This document shows positions 51,716 through 60,248 of a stretch of DNA of 64,000 nucleotides, piece after piece. The translations under genes were made by a program, and so were the position numbers. Each line of letters opens with the position of its first letter. Position 1 is the first letter of the stretch. The stretch is from Niastella yeongjuensis (GTDB lineage: Bacteria > Bacteroidota > Bacteroidia > Chitinophagales > Chitinophagaceae). The notes below the pieces were generated by a model. That model was not told where the DNA came from. It made no database searches and saw only the letters and a program-made list of their open reading frames with translations. The stretch is from contig NZ_FOCZ01000019.1 in the NCBI RefSeq assembly GCF_900110245.1, positions 1 to 64,000 on the forward strand, in the 5' to 3' direction.

Positions 51716-53134
51716 TTATATCGTTTCAATGATCTGCTTAATGGGTTGCACCAGTGTATCTATATCGCCAGCGCCGGCGGTTATCAATAACCAGCCTTCC
51801 CCGGTTATTGTTGCCGCTTTGTCTTTCACCCACTGTAACAACTGCTCTTTATTCAACACCTGTTTATGATCATTTTTCATTTTATCCAGTATCGTGTTGC
51901 TGGTTACACCCGCTATCGGTAATTCCCTGGCCGGGTAAATAGGCAACAGTACTACTTCATCGGCCATATCCAGCACTTCGGCAAACTCGGCAGCCAGGTC
52001 TCTGGTTCGGGTGAACAGGTGTGGTTGAAACAACACGGTGCATTTCATATTCCCAAACAGTCCCTTTGCCCCGGTTATCAATGCGCGCAACTCTTCGGGG
52101 TGATGGGCATAATCATCTACAAATACAATTGGCCCCTTCCCGACCTCCTCCGCCAGCTGGCGGAGAGGTGTTGATGATTTGAGAATATATTCAAATCTTC
52201 TTCTTACTCCCCGGAATGCTTCCACTGCCGCTTTGATCTTTTCATCTGCTATCCCCAGGTGGTGGGCGATGGCAATGGCTGCGATCACATTCTCTATATT
52301 GTGCAATCCGCCCATATTCAACACCACGTTTGTCAGCTTCCAGTCTTTTACCTGTACATCAAATACATAAGTACCATGGTTCATTTGAATATTACTGGCA
52401 TAAATATCTGCCTGGGTATTCTGCAAATGATAGGTAAGCTGGTTTGGTGCTTTCAGGTCGTTCCCTCTTGGCAAACCATATTTGCTGATCAGCAAACCAC
52501 CGGGTTTTATTTTACCGGCAAATTCAACGAACGCTTCTTCCATGGCGGCTGTAGTGCCGTAAATGTCAAGGTGGTCGGGGTCCATGGCACTGATCACCGC
52601 TACATCGGGGGTTAACCGTAAAAAGCTGCGATCGTATTCATCGGCTTCAACCACACAGGTATCACGTTCATTACTCCAGTAGTTACTGTTGTAATTCACG
52701 GCAATGCCCCCTAAAAACGCATTGCAACCATATTCGCTGTGGCGCAGAATGTGCGCCACCATGGTAGTGATGGTTGTTTTGCCATGCGTGCCTGCCACAC
52801 AGATATTAAAGGAACTTCTTGTTATTGCGCCCAGCACTTCACTCCGTTTTAACAACGGATAGTTGTTTTGCTGGTAGTACATAAACTCGGTATGTCCCTT
52901 GGGTACCGCCGGTGTATACACTACTAATTGTGCATCTTTTGGCGCCAGCTCCAGGTTATCGTCATAATGCACCGGAATGCCTTCACTCACCAATTGTTTG
53001 GTAAGCGGCGTTTCGGTTTTATCGTACCCACTTACTTCTTTGCCATGAAACCTGAAATAGCGGGCTAATGCGCTCATTCCTATTCCACCGATGCCCAGGA
53101 AGTAAACCTTATTTATGTCTTTTATATCGATCAT
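51716..53134 (-). CDS. murC: UDP-N-acetylmuramate--L-alanine ligase
   Basis: 472 residues. Adds L-Ala to UDP-MurNAc. N-terminal UDP-binding GIGGIGMSALARYF, ATP loop AGTHGKTTITTMV (about 115), central YDRSFLRLTPDVAV, and C-terminal VDDYAHHPEELRA. Just before that last motif, the chain has a segment STPLRQLAEEVGKGP that I do not expect from MurC. It is encoded by an 18-bp perfect palindrome with flanks (52148-52165), an apparent in-frame insertion in the linker to the C-terminal domain. Its end touches ftsQ. Confidence 0.96.
   Translation of the reverse strand: MIDIKDINKVYFLGIGGIGMSALARYFRFHGKEVSGYDKTETPLTKQLVSEGIPVHYDDNLELAPKDAQLVVYTPAVPKGHTEFMYYQQNNYPLLKRSEVLGAITRSSFNICVAGTHGKTTITTMVAHILRHSEYGCNAFLGGIAVNYNSNYWSNERDTCVVEADEYDRSFLRLTPDVAVISAMDPDHLDIYGTTAAMEEAFVEFAGKIKPGGLLISKYGLPRGNDLKAPNQLTYHLQNTQADIYASNIQMNHGTYVFDVQVKDWKLTNVVLNMGGLHNIENVIAAIAIAHHLGIADEKIKAAVEAFRGVRRRFEYILKSSTPLRQLAEEVGKGPIVFVDDYAHHPEELRALITGAKGLFGNMKCTVLFQPHLFTRTRDLAAEFAEVLDMADEVVLLPIYPARELPIAGVTSNTILDKMKNDHKQVLNKEQLLQWVKDKAATITGEGWLLITAGAGDIDTLVQPIKQIIETI
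52148..52165. repeat. 18-bp perfect palindrome inside murC
   Basis: CTCCGCCAGCTGGCGGAG, with partial symmetry beyond (CCT/AGG). It lies in frame and encodes PLRQLAE. The core CCAGCTGG is shared with the element at 36384-36395 and resembles those at 12234 and 36549. Confidence 0.8.
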
Positions 53135-53157
53135 TGTCTTAATTCGTACTTCTTACT

Positions 53158-54312
53158 TCAGCCGCCTATTATTTTCAAAATTTCGTTTGCTACAACTTCA
53201 TCAGCATTGGTAACAGCCAACTCCCCTATATTCTCCCGCAGCATTTGTTGCTGATCGTTGTCTTTTGCCAGGGCAATCACTGTTGGAACCAGCTTTTCCT
53301 TCGCCTCACTGTCCCTGATCATCAGACCAGCCTGTTTGTTCACCAGGTTTTGCGCATTGGCCGTTTGATGGTCTTCTGCGGCAAATGGAAAGGGAACAAA
53401 CACCACGGGCTTTTTGGCCACACATAATTCCGCTACCGACATGGCCCCCGCTCTTGATACAACTATATCTGCCGCCGCATAGGCATATTCCATTTGGGTA
53501 ATAAAACTATTGGCCCAGATGTTTTTGTTTTCTGCTGCAAGGGCACTGGCTTTTTCGGCATACGGCTTGCCTGTTTGCCAAATCAGCTGCACATTGTTTT
53601 GTGAAAAGGCTCCAATGCCGGCATCAATCGCTTCGTTAATGCCTTTGGCACCTAAACTACCGCCCGTAACAAAAACTGTTTTCTTGGCCGGCTCCAACCC
53701 AAAGAACTGAATTCCCTCACTACGGCTGATCTTGTTGGTTACAATGTTCTGCCGTACCGGGTTACCCGTGACCATGATCTTTTCTGCGGGAAAGAACTTT
53801 TCCATTCCATCGGTGGCCACAAATATTTTACGGGCCTGTTTGCCCAGCAGCATATTCGATTTACCAGCGAAGGAATTGGCTTCATGTATGAAGGTGGCAA
53901 TGCCCTGGGCCTGCGCATACCGCAGTACCGGAAAACTTGAATAACCACCCACACCAATCACCGCATCAGGTTGAAACGCTTTTATGATGCTTCGAACCTG
54001 CCAGAAACTTTTTATCAGTTTAAATGGCAGACCGATATTTTTGATCAAAGAACTTCTGTTAAAACCGGCAATGTCAAGCCCTTTTATTGCATACCCCGCC
54101 TGCGGCACTTTTTCCATTTCCATTTTTCCTTTGGCGCCCACAAACAGGATGTCGATGCCTGGTTGCAGTTTACGCAATGCGTGTGCAATTGCTACTGCGG
54201 GAAAAATATGTCCGCCTGTTCCACCACCTGCTATGATTATCCGGTGGCCTCCCCCAACCCCTCCAGAGGAGGGGGGCTGGTTACCTAATATTTTATTTTG
54301 CGACTCGCTCAT
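53158..54312 (-). CDS. murG: UDP-GlcNAc:undecaprenyl-PP-MurNAc-pentapeptide transferase MurG
   Basis: 384 residues. Converts lipid I to lipid II at the cytoplasmic face. Motifs: HRIIIAGGGTGGHIFPA (glycine-rich loop 1), GVGGYSSFP, EANSFAGKSN, VTGGSLGAKGIN and SRAGAMSVAELC plus PFPFAAEDHQTANA. The usual start falls just before HRIIIAGG; here ~22 extra N-terminal residues include PPSSGGVGGG, encoded by a CCCCTCC-aga-GGAGGGG hairpin (54258-54274). The extension keeps frame with ATG 54312. It lies 23 bp upstream of murC and 19 bp after ftsW. Confidence 0.96.
   Translation of the reverse strand: MSESQNKILGNQPPSSGGVGGGHRIIIAGGGTGGHIFPAVAIAHALRKLQPGIDILFVGAKGKMEMEKVPQAGYAIKGLDIAGFNRSSLIKNIGLPFKLIKSFWQVRSIIKAFQPDAVIGVGGYSSFPVLRYAQAQGIATFIHEANSFAGKSNMLLGKQARKIFVATDGMEKFFPAEKIMVTGNPVRQNIVTNKISRSEGIQFFGLEPAKKTVFVTGGSLGAKGINEAIDAGIGAFSQNNVQLIWQTGKPYAEKASALAAENKNIWANSFITQMEYAYAAADIVVSRAGAMSVAELCVAKKPVVFVPFPFAAEDHQTANAQNLVNKQAGLMIRDSEAKEKLVPTVIALAKDNDQQQMLRENIGELAVTNADEVVANEILKIIGG
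54249..54280. repeat. Small GC palindrome in the murG 5' coding region
   Basis: CCCCTCC (54258-54264) and GGAGGGG (54268-54274) form a perfect 7-bp stem with loop AGA. With flanks it encodes the extra PPSSGGVGGG of MurG. Confidence 0.7.
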
Positions 54313-54331
54313 TGCACATTTATTTTTAGGC

Positions 54332-55801
54332 TCACTTACCTTGCTTCAGATCATTCATTGCTATATCTGTCAGCGGTTTCAACGCTGCCAGCTTTGCGGC
54401 CTTCTCCTCAGTTGTTTCCACTTTCTCCTTTTCTTTCTTTTTTGTCAATTTTGCCTTTTTGACTACCGGTGCTTCTTCTTCCACCTCTTCTTCTGCGATA
54501 TCATCCTTTTGCTTTTTGGCGGAGGGTTTCTCTTGTTCTCCTCCACCGGGGGAGTTAGAGGGGGCCTCCAGTTGCTCCACATTACGGGCCACACTCAGGA
54601 TGATGCCGATGGCCAGACAGGTAAACAGGAAGGAGCTTCCGCCCATACTTACCAATGGTAAGGTTACCCCCGTTACCGGAAACAGGTTCACGGTTACGGC
54701 CATATTGATCAGTGCCTGGATCACCAGCGTAAAGCTTAGCCCCAACGCCAGAAATGCCCCAAATGCATAAGGACATTTTTTAAATATTTTTATACTCCTC
54801 AATAGGAAGAGCAGATATATAAAGATCAAAAAACCGCCTCCCGCCAGTCCGTATTCTTCAATGATGATCGCAAAAATGAAATCAGAATACGGATGCGGTA
54901 AAAAGTTCCGCGTTTGGCTGTTACCGGGTCCCAATCCCAGCAATCCGCCTTTTGCTATGGCAATCTTCGACTGGTTTATCTGGTAGTTTTCGTCTTTGTC
55001 AACCTGTTTGCTGTCGTAAATAAAATTCTGCACGCGACTGATCCAGGTGGGCACGCGTGCAATGTGTAAAAAGAAGGGCAGCTCGGCGCACTTCTCTTCT
55101 TTTTTATCGTAGAACCCGATGGCCAGCATTACCAGGAAGGCAACCGGGATCAATGCTACCCCAATGGTCATCAACAGGTGTTTGGTGCTTACGCGGCCTA
55201 TAAATAACAACAACATACTGGTAGCTCCTACCAGTAATGCAGTCGACAGGTTGGCGGGCGCAATCAATACACAAATGATGCCCACCGGTATGATCACCGG
55301 AATAAATCCTTTTTTGAAATCTTTGATCACTTCCTGTTTCTTGCTCAGCAGCCGGCTCAGGAACATGAACAGCGACAGCTTTGCGAGATCGGAAGTTTGA
55401 AAGGTTAAATTAATGATAGGTAACCGGATCCAGCGGCTACCTTCATTCAGTTTTAAACCAAAGAATAATGTATAGATCAATAATGGCACAGATGCCATGA
55501 ATAATATGCGTGCTACCCGGCTCCACAGTGTATAATTAACCCGGTGCGAAAAATAAATGATGCCCAGGCCCACAGCGGTAAATACCACCTGTTTAAACAG
55601 GTATACCTCCGTGTTTCCGCGGTTATACTTGTATGCCAGCAAGCCGGTTGAGCTGTAAACTGCAAGCATTGATACCACGGCCAATACCACTACTATTGCC
55701 CAGATCACTTTATCACCCCTGGTTTTGCTTAGCAAGCCAGCTGCACTTCTACCGTTAGGCAGATTTCCTCCTTTTAACGATATGTCGTTTGCGCCCGTCA
55801 T
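54332..55801 (-). CDS. ftsW: Septal peptidoglycan polymerase FtsW
   Basis: 489 residues. SEDS-family lipid II polymerase partnered with FtsI. About ten membrane helices between 35 and 395. SEDS signatures: AKLSLFMFLSRLL, FAIIIEEYGLAGG, and GVTLPLVSMGGSS (C-terminal consensus PxxGVTLPFxSxGGSS). The cytoplasmic tail (~400-489) is unusually long and mostly Lys/Glu/Ala. Its start contains SNSPGGGEQEKPS encoded by a small palindromic element (54538-54570). Confidence 0.95.
   Translation of the reverse strand: MTGANDISLKGGNLPNGRSAAGLLSKTRGDKVIWAIVVVLAVVSMLAVYSSTGLLAYKYNRGNTEVYLFKQVVFTAVGLGIIYFSHRVNYTLWSRVARILFMASVPLLIYTLFFGLKLNEGSRWIRLPIINLTFQTSDLAKLSLFMFLSRLLSKKQEVIKDFKKGFIPVIIPVGIICVLIAPANLSTALLVGATSMLLLFIGRVSTKHLLMTIGVALIPVAFLVMLAIGFYDKKEEKCAELPFFLHIARVPTWISRVQNFIYDSKQVDKDENYQINQSKIAIAKGGLLGLGPGNSQTRNFLPHPYSDFIFAIIIEEYGLAGGGFLIFIYLLFLLRSIKIFKKCPYAFGAFLALGLSFTLVIQALINMAVTVNLFPVTGVTLPLVSMGGSSFLFTCLAIGIILSVARNVEQLEAPSNSPGGGEQEKPSAKKQKDDIAEEEVEEEAPVVKKAKLTKKKEKEKVETTEEKAAKLAALKPLTDIAMNDLKQGK
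54538..54570. repeat. Small palindromic element in the ftsW 3' coding region
   Basis: CTCCTCCACCGGGGGAG with a following TTAGAGGGGGCCTCC forms nested short inversions (CTCC/GGAG). It falls in frame in the tail just after the last membrane helix. Confidence 0.5.
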
Positions 55802-55875
55802 TATCTATATAACAGAATGTCTTTTCCAGTGTACTTACTTCTTACTACTTACCCCTCTCCTTCGTTACTTGCAAT

Positions 55876-57216
55876 TCATAACTCGCGAACTGCCTGTTTG
55901 AACTGATCGCCGCGATCTTCATAGTTCTTGAACAGATCGAAGCTGGCGCAGGCCGGGCTCAACAACACGGTATCGCCGGGACTGGCTAAATGAAATGCTG
56001 CTTTTACCGCTTCCTCGGCACTGCTGGTGTTTACCATCAGCTGCACATCGTTTTTAAAAGCTTCCTGTATTTTGCCATTATCAGTACCCAGACAAACGAT
56101 CGCTTTTACTTTTTCGCGAACGAGGTCTAACAATACTGAATAATCATTTCCTTTATCTACACCACCCAGTATAAGAATGGTAGGACGTTCCATGCTTTCC
56201 AGCGCAAACCAGGTACTGTTCACGTTGGTGGCTTTGCTGTCGTTGATAAATTCAACACCACGCACTGTAGACACCGGCTCCATTCTGTGTGCCAGCGACT
56301 CAAACGTTTGCACGGCTACGCGGATCTTCTCCTTGCGGATCCCCATCGTTACGCCACCTAAAGCTGCTGCCATTGTGTTATTCTGGTTGTGTTTGCCCTT
56401 TAAAGTAAAATCACTCACATTCATCTGCATCTTCTCATCGTCAACTGTAACAGTCATCTGTCCGTTCCTGATAAAGCCGCCCTGGGGTAATTCTTTACTC
56501 ATACTGAATGGTAATGGGTTAGATTTGATGGAATATTTCTCTAAGTATTGCATGGTCACCGGGTCATCGGCACAGTAAATGAAATAGTCATGCGCTGTTT
56601 GGTTCTCCGCAATTCTGAACTTACTGTGTATATAATTTTCGAACCGGTAATCATAGCGATCCAAATGATCTTCTGAGATATTGGTAAGTATAGCTACATC
56701 CGGTCTGAACGTTTGGATATCATCTAACTGAAAACTGCTGATCTCGGCCACATACAATTCTTTTGGATCTTCAGCAACCTGTTTCGCAAATGAATATCCG
56801 ATGTTCCCTACGAGCGCACAATCCAACCCTGCGGTTTTGCAAATGTGGTACATGAGCGACGTCGTAGTGGTTTTTCCGTTACTACCGGTAATGCCAATGA
56901 TCTTACTGTTGCCTTTGTAGCGATACGCAAATTCAATTTCACTGATAACCGGTATTCCTTTTTTCCTGATCTTCTTTACCAGCTCGTTCTTTTCAGGAAT
57001 GCCCGGACTCTTCATCACTTCATCTGCATTCAGGATCTTTTCTTCGGTATGTTGATTTGCTTCCCACTCTATCTGATACTTATTCAACTCCTCTTTATAC
57101 TTCTCTTTTATTGGTCCACCGTCTGATACAAAAACATCATACCCTTTCTGCCTGCCAAGGATGGCAGTGCCTACGCCGCTTTCGCCGGCACCAAGTATTA
57201 CCAAACGCTTACTCAT
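55876..57216 (-). CDS. murD: UDP-N-acetylmuramoylalanine--D-glutamate ligase
   Basis: 446 residues from ATG 57216 (MSKRLVILGAGESG); the frame opens 16 codons earlier with no matching homology expected. Adds D-Glu to UDP-MurNAc-L-Ala. Motifs: ILGAGESGVGTAIL, MKSPGIPE, ATP loop GITGSNGKTTTTSL (about 108), ISSFQLDDI, EDHLDRYD, and the C-terminal NDSKATNVNSTWFAL and LILGGVDKGNDY, SPACASFDLFKNYEDRG. A 235-bp gap with no feature separates it from mraY; this may hold an internal promoter. Confidence 0.96.
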   Translation of the reverse strand: MSKRLVILGAGESGVGTAILGRQKGYDVFVSDGGPIKEKYKEELNKYQIEWEANQHTEEKILNADEVMKSPGIPEKNELVKKIRKKGIPVISEIEFAYRYKGNSKIIGITGSNGKTTTTSLMYHICKTAGLDCALVGNIGYSFAKQVAEDPKELYVAEISSFQLDDIQTFRPDVAILTNISEDHLDRYDYRFENYIHSKFRIAENQTAHDYFIYCADDPVTMQYLEKYSIKSNPLPFSMSKELPQGGFIRNGQMTVTVDDEKMQMNVSDFTLKGKHNQNNTMAAALGGVTMGIRKEKIRVAVQTFESLAHRMEPVSTVRGVEFINDSKATNVNSTWFALESMERPTILILGGVDKGNDYSVLLDLVREKVKAIVCLGTDNGKIQEAFKNDVQLMVNTSSAEEAVKAAFHLASPGDTVLLSPACASFDLFKNYEDRGDQFKQAVREL

Positions 57217-57451
57217 TGTAATTACTAACTCCATTAACGCCTTTGACGTTTCAGTCAGAGACAACTTTATTATTAATCGGGATTACACCGGATTAAAGGG
57301 GGTTCTTCGCTAGTTTGAATTCATACTGCCTTACCACACTCCTACCTACTACTATGATTGGTTTTCCTTAAGTGGAAATTCAGAGTGATGGTTTTTCAGT
57401 AATTCACTTGCTATGTTTTTTAAGGTACCGGCTAACCGATCACGCTTTTTA

Positions 57452-58738
57452 TTATCTTACTTTCAAAGTCACTATCGCGAACACGATGCACAGAATGGTT
57501 ACAATCCAGAACCTTGTTACGATCTTCGACTCATGATACCCCAGTTTCTGGTAGTGGTGGTGTAGCGGGCTCATCAGGAAGATGCGTTTGCCCTCACCAT
57601 ATTTCCGTTTTGTGTATTTGAAATAGGAAACCTGCAAACTTACGCTCAACACTTCCACCAGGAACACCCCGCAAAAAATGGGGATCAACAATTCTTTCCG
57701 CACAATGATGGCCAGTGCTGCAATGATACCGCCCAGTGTCAAACTTCCGGTATCACCCATAAACACCTGCGCCGGATAGGCATTGTACCACAGGAACCCT
57801 ACACACGCCCCGATCAACGCACCAATGAATATACTCAGCTCACCCAGATTGGGGATATACATGATATTCAAATATTCCGCAAAGCGAATGTTACCACTGG
57901 CATAGGCAAAGATGCCCAAACACGCCCCGATGATCGCACTCGTTCCCGTTGCCAGTCCATCTATACCATCGGTTATATTGGCGCCGTTCGATACCGCAGT
58001 TACTATAAAGATCACGATGATCACATACAGGATCCAGGTCAGTCCACGTAAACCGGCAGGTAACAACTTTGAATAGTTGAACTCGTGCGATTTTACAAAC
58101 GGGATGGTAGTAATAGGTTCGTTTGCTTCTACAAATATTTTCTCCCGGTTATCGATGGGCACCCGGTGGATCTTTACGGTACTTGTATCGGCAGGTAACG
58201 TATCACCGGTGAACTCGCGCCAGGCTTTGGTATTGTCGTTAAACAACAGCACCATGCCTACCACAAAACCTAACACTACCTGGCCCAGCACTTTAAACCA
58301 GCCGGCCAATCCGTCTTTATCGCCTTTTTTATATGCTATACCTTGTTGCTGGGCCAGCTTTTTGGCGCGCAGCTTCAGGTAATCATCTATAAATCCTATC
58401 AGGCCCAGCCATACGGTTGCAAAAAGCATGAGCCGGATGTATGCCTTGCTCAGATCGGCCAGCAACAGCGTGGGCACCAGAATGGCAGTGATGATAATGA
58501 AACCACCCATGGTAGGGGTTCCCTTTTTTTGTGCCTCACCTGCCAGGCCCAGGTCACGTACTGTTTCGCCCACCTGTTTTTTACGCAGGTAATTGATGAA
58601 CTTTTTTCCAAACACTGCTGATATCACCAGCGATAAAATAACCGCCAGCAATACCCGGGATGTAATGAACTGGAACAGTGCATTACCCGGGATTTTAACC
58701 CCCAAAGCCTTCAGCCAATCAATTAAATGGTACAGCAT
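57452..58738 (-). CDS. mraY: Phospho-N-acetylmuramoyl-pentapeptide-transferase
   Basis: 428 residues, longer than the ~360 of E. coli by insertions typical of Bacteroidota (a charged loop near 175-225). Makes lipid I from UDP-MurNAc-pentapeptide and undecaprenyl phosphate. Signature segments: KKGTPTMGGFIII, IGFIDDYLKL (catalytic DD), NITDGIDGLATG, FMGDTGSLTLGG and MSPLHHHYQKLG. About ten helices. Confidence 0.96.
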   Translation of the reverse strand: MLYHLIDWLKALGVKIPGNALFQFITSRVLLAVILSLVISAVFGKKFINYLRKKQVGETVRDLGLAGEAQKKGTPTMGGFIIITAILVPTLLLADLSKAYIRLMLFATVWLGLIGFIDDYLKLRAKKLAQQQGIAYKKGDKDGLAGWFKVLGQVVLGFVVGMVLLFNDNTKAWREFTGDTLPADTSTVKIHRVPIDNREKIFVEANEPITTIPFVKSHEFNYSKLLPAGLRGLTWILYVIIVIFIVTAVSNGANITDGIDGLATGTSAIIGACLGIFAYASGNIRFAEYLNIMYIPNLGELSIFIGALIGACVGFLWYNAYPAQVFMGDTGSLTLGGIIAALAIIVRKELLIPIFCGVFLVEVLSVSLQVSYFKYTKRKYGEGKRIFLMSPLHHHYQKLGYHESKIVTRFWIVTILCIVFAIVTLKVR

Positions 58739-58771
58739 ATTGGTATTTTTAGGTGTACGATCTCGTCATCG

Positions 58772-60235
58772 CTATTTTTCATACAGCTCAAACATTTCGC
58801 GCATCACCTGCTTGTCGTCAAAAGGATGTTTCACTCCTTTTATTTCCTGATATTTTTCGTGGCCCTTGCCTGCTATCAACAATATATCACCTGGTTTTGC
58901 CAAACTCACCGCCAGTTTAATGGCTTCCTTGCGATCGACCACAGTTACATATTTTCTTTTGGCGGCCGTGTTCAACCCGTTTTCCATATCAGCCAGGATC
59001 TGCATTGGATCTTCGCTGCGTGGATTATCGGAGGTGAACACTACCTTATCACTGTGCTCGCAGGTCACTTCTGCCATCACCGGCCGTTTGGTTTTGTCGC
59101 GATCGCCGCCACAACCCACTACCGTAATGATCTGCTCGTGCCCTTCGCGCAATTTTTTTATGGTTTGCAACACATTCAGCAATGCATCGGGCGTGTGGGC
59201 ATAATCTACAATCCCGATTATATGCTGGTTGGGTGAAATGATATAATCAAAGCGGCCTTCTGCCCCGGTGATCTCACTCAAACACCGCAATACTTCCTGT
59301 TTATCTTCTCCCAAACAAATAGCGGCACCATATACAGCCAGCAGGTTGTAGGCATTGAACTCACCAATCAGGCGGAAGTGTACTTCCTGTTCATTGATGG
59401 TCATTACCAAACCGGTAAGCCTGTTTTCCAGGATCTTTCCTTTGAATTCGGCCATCGTACGCAAACTGTACAGGTATTTGTGTGCGTGTGTGTTTTGCAG
59501 CATTACCTGACCGCGTTTGTCGTCGGCATTTGAGATCGCAAATGCATCCGAAGGCAGCGAGTCGAAAAACGATTTCTTTACCCGGATGTATTCATCAAAA
59601 GTTTTGTGATAATCCAGGTGATCGTGGGTAATGTTGCTGAACAAACCACCGGCATACTTTAAACCGCTGATGCGATGCTGGTGAATGGCATGTGAGCTGG
59701 TTTCCATAAATACATGGGTACAGCCGCTGTTCACCATTTGTTGCAGCAAAGCATTCAGTGTAATGGCATCCGGTGTGGTATGGGTGGCTTGCACTACTTC
59801 ATTACCTATATGGTTTTGAACCGTGCTCAACAATCCACACTTATATCCCAATGATGTAAAGAGCTTGAATAATAAGGTAGCAATGGTGGTTTTACCGTTG
59901 GTGCCGGTTACGCCTACCAGCTGAATCTTTTCTGAAGGCTGGCCGTAAAAGTTATGCGCCATAAAACCTGCTGCTGCTGCACTGTTCTCTACCTGCACAT
60001 AGGTTACTCCCTCTTTCAGCTCAGCCGGCATGGTTTCACAAATAATTCCGGTGGCACCCTGCATAATTACCTGATCGATATACTGGTGACCATCCGTTGC
60101 CGAACCCTTCACTGCAATGAATACCGATCCTTCACTTACCTTCCGTGAATCCAGCTGCAGGTCACGCACAGGTATATTGGTATTACCATGTACCGAGCGA
60201 ATGCTTACTTTATATAATATGTCCTGCAGTGTCAC
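58772..60235 (-). CDS. murE: UDP-N-acetylmuramyl-tripeptide synthetase MurE
   Basis: 487 residues. Adds the third amino acid (in this phylum usually meso-diaminopimelate) to UDP-MurNAc-L-Ala-D-Glu. Motifs: VTGTNGKTTIATLLF (about 113), ETSSHAIHQHRISG, THDHLDYHKTFDEY, the carbamylated-Lys region RVKKSFF, and SDNPRSEDPMQI. That last segment matches the DNPR consensus of diaminopimelate-specific MurE. The start is GTG at 60235. It follows ftsI by 13 bp. Confidence 0.96.
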   Translation of the reverse strand: MTLQDILYKVSIRSVHGNTNIPVRDLQLDSRKVSEGSVFIAVKGSATDGHQYIDQVIMQGATGIICETMPAELKEGVTYVQVENSAAAAGFMAHNFYGQPSEKIQLVGVTGTNGKTTIATLLFKLFTSLGYKCGLLSTVQNHIGNEVVQATHTTPDAITLNALLQQMVNSGCTHVFMETSSHAIHQHRISGLKYAGGLFSNITHDHLDYHKTFDEYIRVKKSFFDSLPSDAFAISNADDKRGQVMLQNTHAHKYLYSLRTMAEFKGKILENRLTGLVMTINEQEVHFRLIGEFNAYNLLAVYGAAICLGEDKQEVLRCLSEITGAEGRFDYIISPNQHIIGIVDYAHTPDALLNVLQTIKKLREGHEQIITVVGCGGDRDKTKRPVMAEVTCEHSDKVVFTSDNPRSEDPMQILADMENGLNTAAKRKYVTVVDRKEAIKLAVSLAKPGDILLIAGKGHEKYQEIKGVKHPFDDKQVMREMFELYEK

Positions 60236-60248
60236 GTTATCTGTTTAT

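Noticed and set aside
57217-57451. Missing gene (murF or other) between mraY and murD
   Set aside because: No open frame of useful length and no similarity; the gap appears non-coding.
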